A stretch of 7,875 bases of DNA from Coraliomargarita_B sp046540835 (GTDB lineage Bacteria; Verrucomicrobiota; Verrucomicrobiia; Opitutales; Coraliomargaritaceae), in assembly GCA_046540835.1 (NCBI GenBank), contig JBKHEL010000107.1, positions 1 through 7,875 of the forward strand, in the 5' to 3' direction. Within the stretch, counting starts at the first letter, position 1, and each line of letters begins with the position of its first letter. This document shows positions 7,033 to 7,875 of this stretch, one piece after another. The position numbers were made by a program, and so were the translations under genes. Under the pieces are notes generated by a model that had not been told where the DNA came from, made no database searches, and saw nothing but the letters and a program-made list of their open reading frames with translations.

Positions 7033-7875
7033 GCGGGGCCTTCCTTCAACGAGGTTCGGTTCACCTGCGCGATGAAGACCAGACCGGCGACGACAGTTGC
7101 CAGGCCACCGATGCAGATCGGGTCAAAGCGGACTCCCTGTCCTTGGGCGAGGGGGAGAACGAGGATGGGGAGCGCCACATAGGCGGCATCGTAAGCGGCG
7201 ATGGTGGCGGTCGGTGCTTGCTTTTTGGCATGGGCCCATTGGGTCATCCCGAGCGCGGCGGCGGCTCCGAGAAAGCTGATCGCGAAAAGTGCCCAGCCCG
7301 CGCCGCTGACAGGGAGAAAACCGCCCGCGCCCCCTTCGGCTTGGGCGACGCCCTTCAGCAGCGAATCGAGCGCCAGAAAAGCGCCGCCGAAGGCTCCCAT
7401 GACAAGTCCGGTGGGCAGCCAGTCCAAGCGGTCTGCCAGACGGACGCCTGGCAGGAGTGAAACAGTCAAGATGAGGCCGACCGCTATTAACCCTCCCGGA
7501 GCGGTCGTTTCCATGCTGGCGAGTCCGCCGCGCTGATAGCCCAGCACGACCGTGGCCGAGCCTAGAATGATGAGTAGGGTGGCAAAGATCTCGGCGATGC
7601 GGAGCGGGCGTCCGAGTTTCCAGCAGGAAAAAAGGATCAGCCCCAGCAGGCCCGTGGCATACATCGAAGTGTAGAGCACGGTCGGTCCAAAGCGGTTGGC
7701 CAGAATCACCCAGAGCGGTGCGGAAAAGTTCAAGATCAGGCCGATGGCATAGCGTGCCGAGTTCCCATGTCCACCCGTGCCATCGGCGCGGCGAAGAATG
7801 GCCAGCTTGAGCAGCCCCTGGGAAAGGTGGATCGTCAACGAGCCGACGATACCGATAGCAAGGACGATGAGATGG
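6999..7875 (-). CDS. DMT-superfamily (NIPA-like) integral membrane protein, 5' end cut by the window edge
   Basis: The minus-strand frame is open to the right edge and gives 291 residues. The first visible residues, HLIVLAIGIVGSLTIHLSQG, already form a membrane helix, so probably only a few codons are missing. About nine hydrophobic segments follow one another, among them YAIGLILNFSAPLWVILANR, YTSMYATGLLGLILFS, IFATLLIILGSATVVLGY, GLVMGAFGGAFLALDSLL, WALFAISFLGAAAALGM, AYVALPILVLPLAQ and GGLATVVAGLVFIA. This two-fold repeated, small-residue-rich architecture fits the drug/metabolite transporter superfamily. The LNFSAPLWVILANRFGPTVLYTSMYATG and LLIILGSATVV regions recall NIPA-type magnesium transporter homologues more than EamA exporters. 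The substrate cannot be inferred. The cytoplasmic tail is short and polar (VNRTSLKEGPAQPEASERPP). The gene converges on the DinB-like gene with a 34-base overlap and no space for a conventional terminator between them. A TTG at 7838 is not the likely start because it would cut off most of the first helix. Confidence 0.75.
   Translation of the reverse strand, partial: HLIVLAIGIVGSLTIHLSQGLLKLAILRRADGTGGHGNSARYAIGLILNFSAPLWVILANRFGPTVLYTSMYATGLLGLILFSCWKLGRPLRIAEIFATLLIILGSATVVLGYQRGGLASMETTAPGGLIAVGLILTVSLLPGVRLADRLDWLPTGLVMGAFGGAFLALDSLLKGVAQAEGGAGGFLPVSGAGWALFAISFLGAAAALGMTQWAHAKKQAPTATIAAYDAAYVALPILVLPLAQGQGVRFDPICIGGLATVVAGLVFIAQVNRTSLKEGPAQPEASERPPA

Noticed and set aside
1..7875. A defence system, prophage or CRISPR locus
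   Set aside because: No array of spaced repeats, phage structural genes, integrase, or defence effector is visible. RecB and RecD are the normal housekeeping repair subunits.
1..7875. tRNA, rRNA or riboswitch
   Set aside because: The only non-coding stretches are 5677-5825 and about 6199-6486, and neither shows a cloverleaf or a recognisable riboswitch core by eye.

Overview
The window is about 7.9 kb of GC-rich bacterial chromosome with ordinary protein-coding density. It holds no RNA gene, CRISPR array or intact insertion sequence that I can see. The left two thirds is one plus-strand cluster. It contains the 3' part of recB (cut by the left edge), a complete recD that overlaps recB by one base, and, 13 bases after recD, a small calcineurin-like metallophosphoesterase. 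RecB and RecD are two of the three subunits of the RecBCD (exonuclease V) helicase-nuclease, which processes double-strand breaks. Both carry essentially all the helicase and nuclease motifs that fall inside the window. A recC gene would be expected upstream, outside the window.

The right third is a set of unrelated accessory or housekeeping genes. A minus-strand peroxiredoxin-like (AhpC/TSA, thioredoxin fold) gene has lost its normal N-terminus, including the expected Cys-Pro-x-Cys site. Its 5' side is joined to an AT-richer stretch (about 6199-6486) that looks like a rearrangement scar. Next comes a plus-strand DinB/YfiT-like four-helix-bundle protein. It converges, with a 34-base tail-to-tail overlap, on a minus-strand multi-spanning membrane protein of the DMT/NIPA-like type, which is cut by the right edge.

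Organism: the GC content, the recB-recD organisation and the flavour of the DinB and peroxiredoxin-like proteins would suit a Verrucomicrobiota (Opitutales/Puniceicoccaceae-like) genome. This is an impression from the protein sequences, not a demonstrated placement, and other GC-rich Gram-negative bacteria are not excluded.

I do not see a convincing undescribed system. The places most worth a second look are the phosphoesterase behind recD and the junction at 6190-6440, where a redox gene has been broken or refashioned.
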